DNA of 6,035 bases from Bacteroidales bacterium (GTDB taxonomy: Bacteria; Bacteroidota; Bacteroidia; Bacteroidales; SMBSF77). The DNA lies in NCBI GenBank assembly GCA_021106655.1, contig JAIOTT010000298.1, positions 1-6,035 of the forward strand, written 5' to 3'. Below are positions 5,705 to 6,035 of the stretch, in pieces. A model generated the notes under the pieces. The model did no database searches. It was not told the DNA's origin and saw nothing but the letters and a program-made list of their open reading frames with translations. Both the position numbers and the translations under genes were made by a program. The first letter of the stretch is position 1, and each line of letters begins with the position of its first letter.

Positions 5705-5718
5705 GGAAGACGGAAGAC
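5705..5718. repeat. Two heptamers GGAAGAC
   Basis: GGAAGAC at 5705-5711 is repeated exactly at 5712-5718, between two other short-unit arrays. It is too short to judge alone. Confidence 0.5.
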
Positions 5719-5728
5719 CTGAGTTATT

Positions 5729-5760
5729 TGATAATGTGATAATATGTTAATGTGATAAGG
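5729..5760. repeat. Degenerate TGATAATG array
   Basis: TGATAATG (5729), TGATAATATG (5737), TTAATG (5747) and TGATAAGG (5753) are 6-10 bp units averaging 8 bp. They are variants of one motif with small gains and losses of dinucleotides. Confidence 0.65.
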
Positions 5761-5866
5761 AGATTGTGAGAGATGAAAGCCAGCTTCATGCCTCTGACTT
5801 ATGATATTCATAGCAGCTTGTCGCAAATCCCAATATCTAACAAATTACATCATTAAGCATTAATAA

Positions 5867-5904
5867 TTATCTTTTCATTTATTAAGATAAATTGTATATA
5901 TTTG
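5867..5904 (+). promoter_or_regulatory. Possible promoter with a 7-bp inverted repeat
   Basis: TATATTTG at 5897-5904 fits the Bacteroidota -7 element TAnnTTTG on the plus strand. Just upstream, TTATCTT (5867-5873) and AAGATAA (5884-5890) are perfect inverted arms around 10 nt, placed where the -33 region would lie, so they could be an operator. No downstream gene is visible in the window to confirm this. Confidence 0.3.
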
Positions 5905-5938
5905 TTTGTAACGCCAATCAAGGGTTGAAAGTTCAATT

Positions 5939-6033
5939 GCCACAAAGACTCCAAGACTCTAAGGTTCACAAAGTTAATAATGCTGTCATTTGTCAGTCTT
6001 CGTGATATCTTTGTGTCTTCATGCCTTAGTGGC
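5939..6033. repeat. Octamer-based imperfect inverted repeat at window end
   Basis: The left arm (5939-5973) holds octamers CCACAAAG, ACTCCAAG, ACTCTAAG, then CACAAAG. The right arm (5998-6033) holds CTTCGTG, TCTTTGTG, TCTTCATG, CCTTAGTG. Reverse-complemented, the right arm matches the left over about 36 positions, including GCCAC, AAGAC and TCAC, with roughly a quarter mismatched. A 24-nt centre separates them. Read in reverse complement, the left arm contains CTTAGAGT CTTGGAGT, words shared with the 2112-2174 array. Confidence 0.85.
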
Positions 6034-6035
6034 TA

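Larger units (their letters stand above)
5610..6035. other. Gene-free 426-bp region filled with short repeats and a possible promoter
   Basis: No reading frame here looks like a real gene. The stretch holds a minus-strand -7 element for the TPR gene, a 9-10 bp degenerate array (5661-5700), two heptamers (5705-5718), an 8-bp-type array (5729-5760), about 100 bp of unassigned sequence, a plus-strand -7-like element with a small inverted repeat (5867-5904), and an octamer-based inverted repeat running to the window edge. Nothing resembling a tRNA or a known riboswitch was recognised. Confidence 0.75.

Noticed and set aside
5773..5856. 27-codon plus-strand frame with AAGGAG about 10 nt upstream
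   Set aside because: It is very short, with no recognisable features, and Shine-Dalgarno motifs are weak evidence in Bacteroidota. Chance is the simpler explanation.
5979..6035. Open frame from ATG 5979 to the window edge
   Set aside because: It is mostly translation of the octamer inverted repeat, and no domain is seen in the short part available.

Overview
The window looks like chromosomal DNA of a Bacteroidota (Bacteroidetes) bacterium, probably an environmental, Bacteroidales-like lineage. The evidence is AT-rich DNA, start codons without clear Shine-Dalgarno sequences, TAnnTTTG-type -7 promoter elements, a secreted protein with Thr-rich PKD/Ig-like repeats and a duplicated GDVNxDG...KYSGPGND tail, and a TPR / DUF368 / aroE gene order that I recall from this phylum (from memory, not checked). 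No rRNA, tRNA, CRISPR array or transposase gene was seen.

Layout. Positions 1-2114 carry three plus-strand genes. The first is the 3' part of a large surface or secreted repeat protein, whose frame is already open at base 1. The second is a small J-domain protein with two C-terminal membrane helices. The third is an 81-residue DUF4342 protein. Positions 2223-5609 carry three minus-strand genes, transcribed in the order TPR protein, DUF368 membrane protein, aroE (shikimate dehydrogenase). The two blocks converge at about 2115-2222. Positions 5610-6035 hold no convincing gene, only repeats and a possible promoter.

Gene functions. AroE makes shikimate for aromatic amino acids and other chorismate products. 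DUF368 proteins (PopT) recycle undecaprenyl phosphate across the inner membrane for cell-wall and surface-glycan synthesis. The TPR protein is a cytoplasmic scaffold of unknown partner. The J-domain protein would recruit an Hsp70 to the membrane. The first protein is probably exported.

The most unusual content is between the genes. Every gap contains short tandem repeats of 7, 8 or 9 bp, and each array starts within a few bases of a stop codon or contains it (all six gene 3' ends). Three loci share the words CTTRGAGT / CTAGAGT, and two arrays are built as opposed repeat blocks that form long imperfect inverted repeats. No gene 3' end shows a standard hairpin-plus-U-tract terminator. This repeat system is the best candidate here for something under-described. 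Its function is unknown and any role in mRNA 3' ends is inference.
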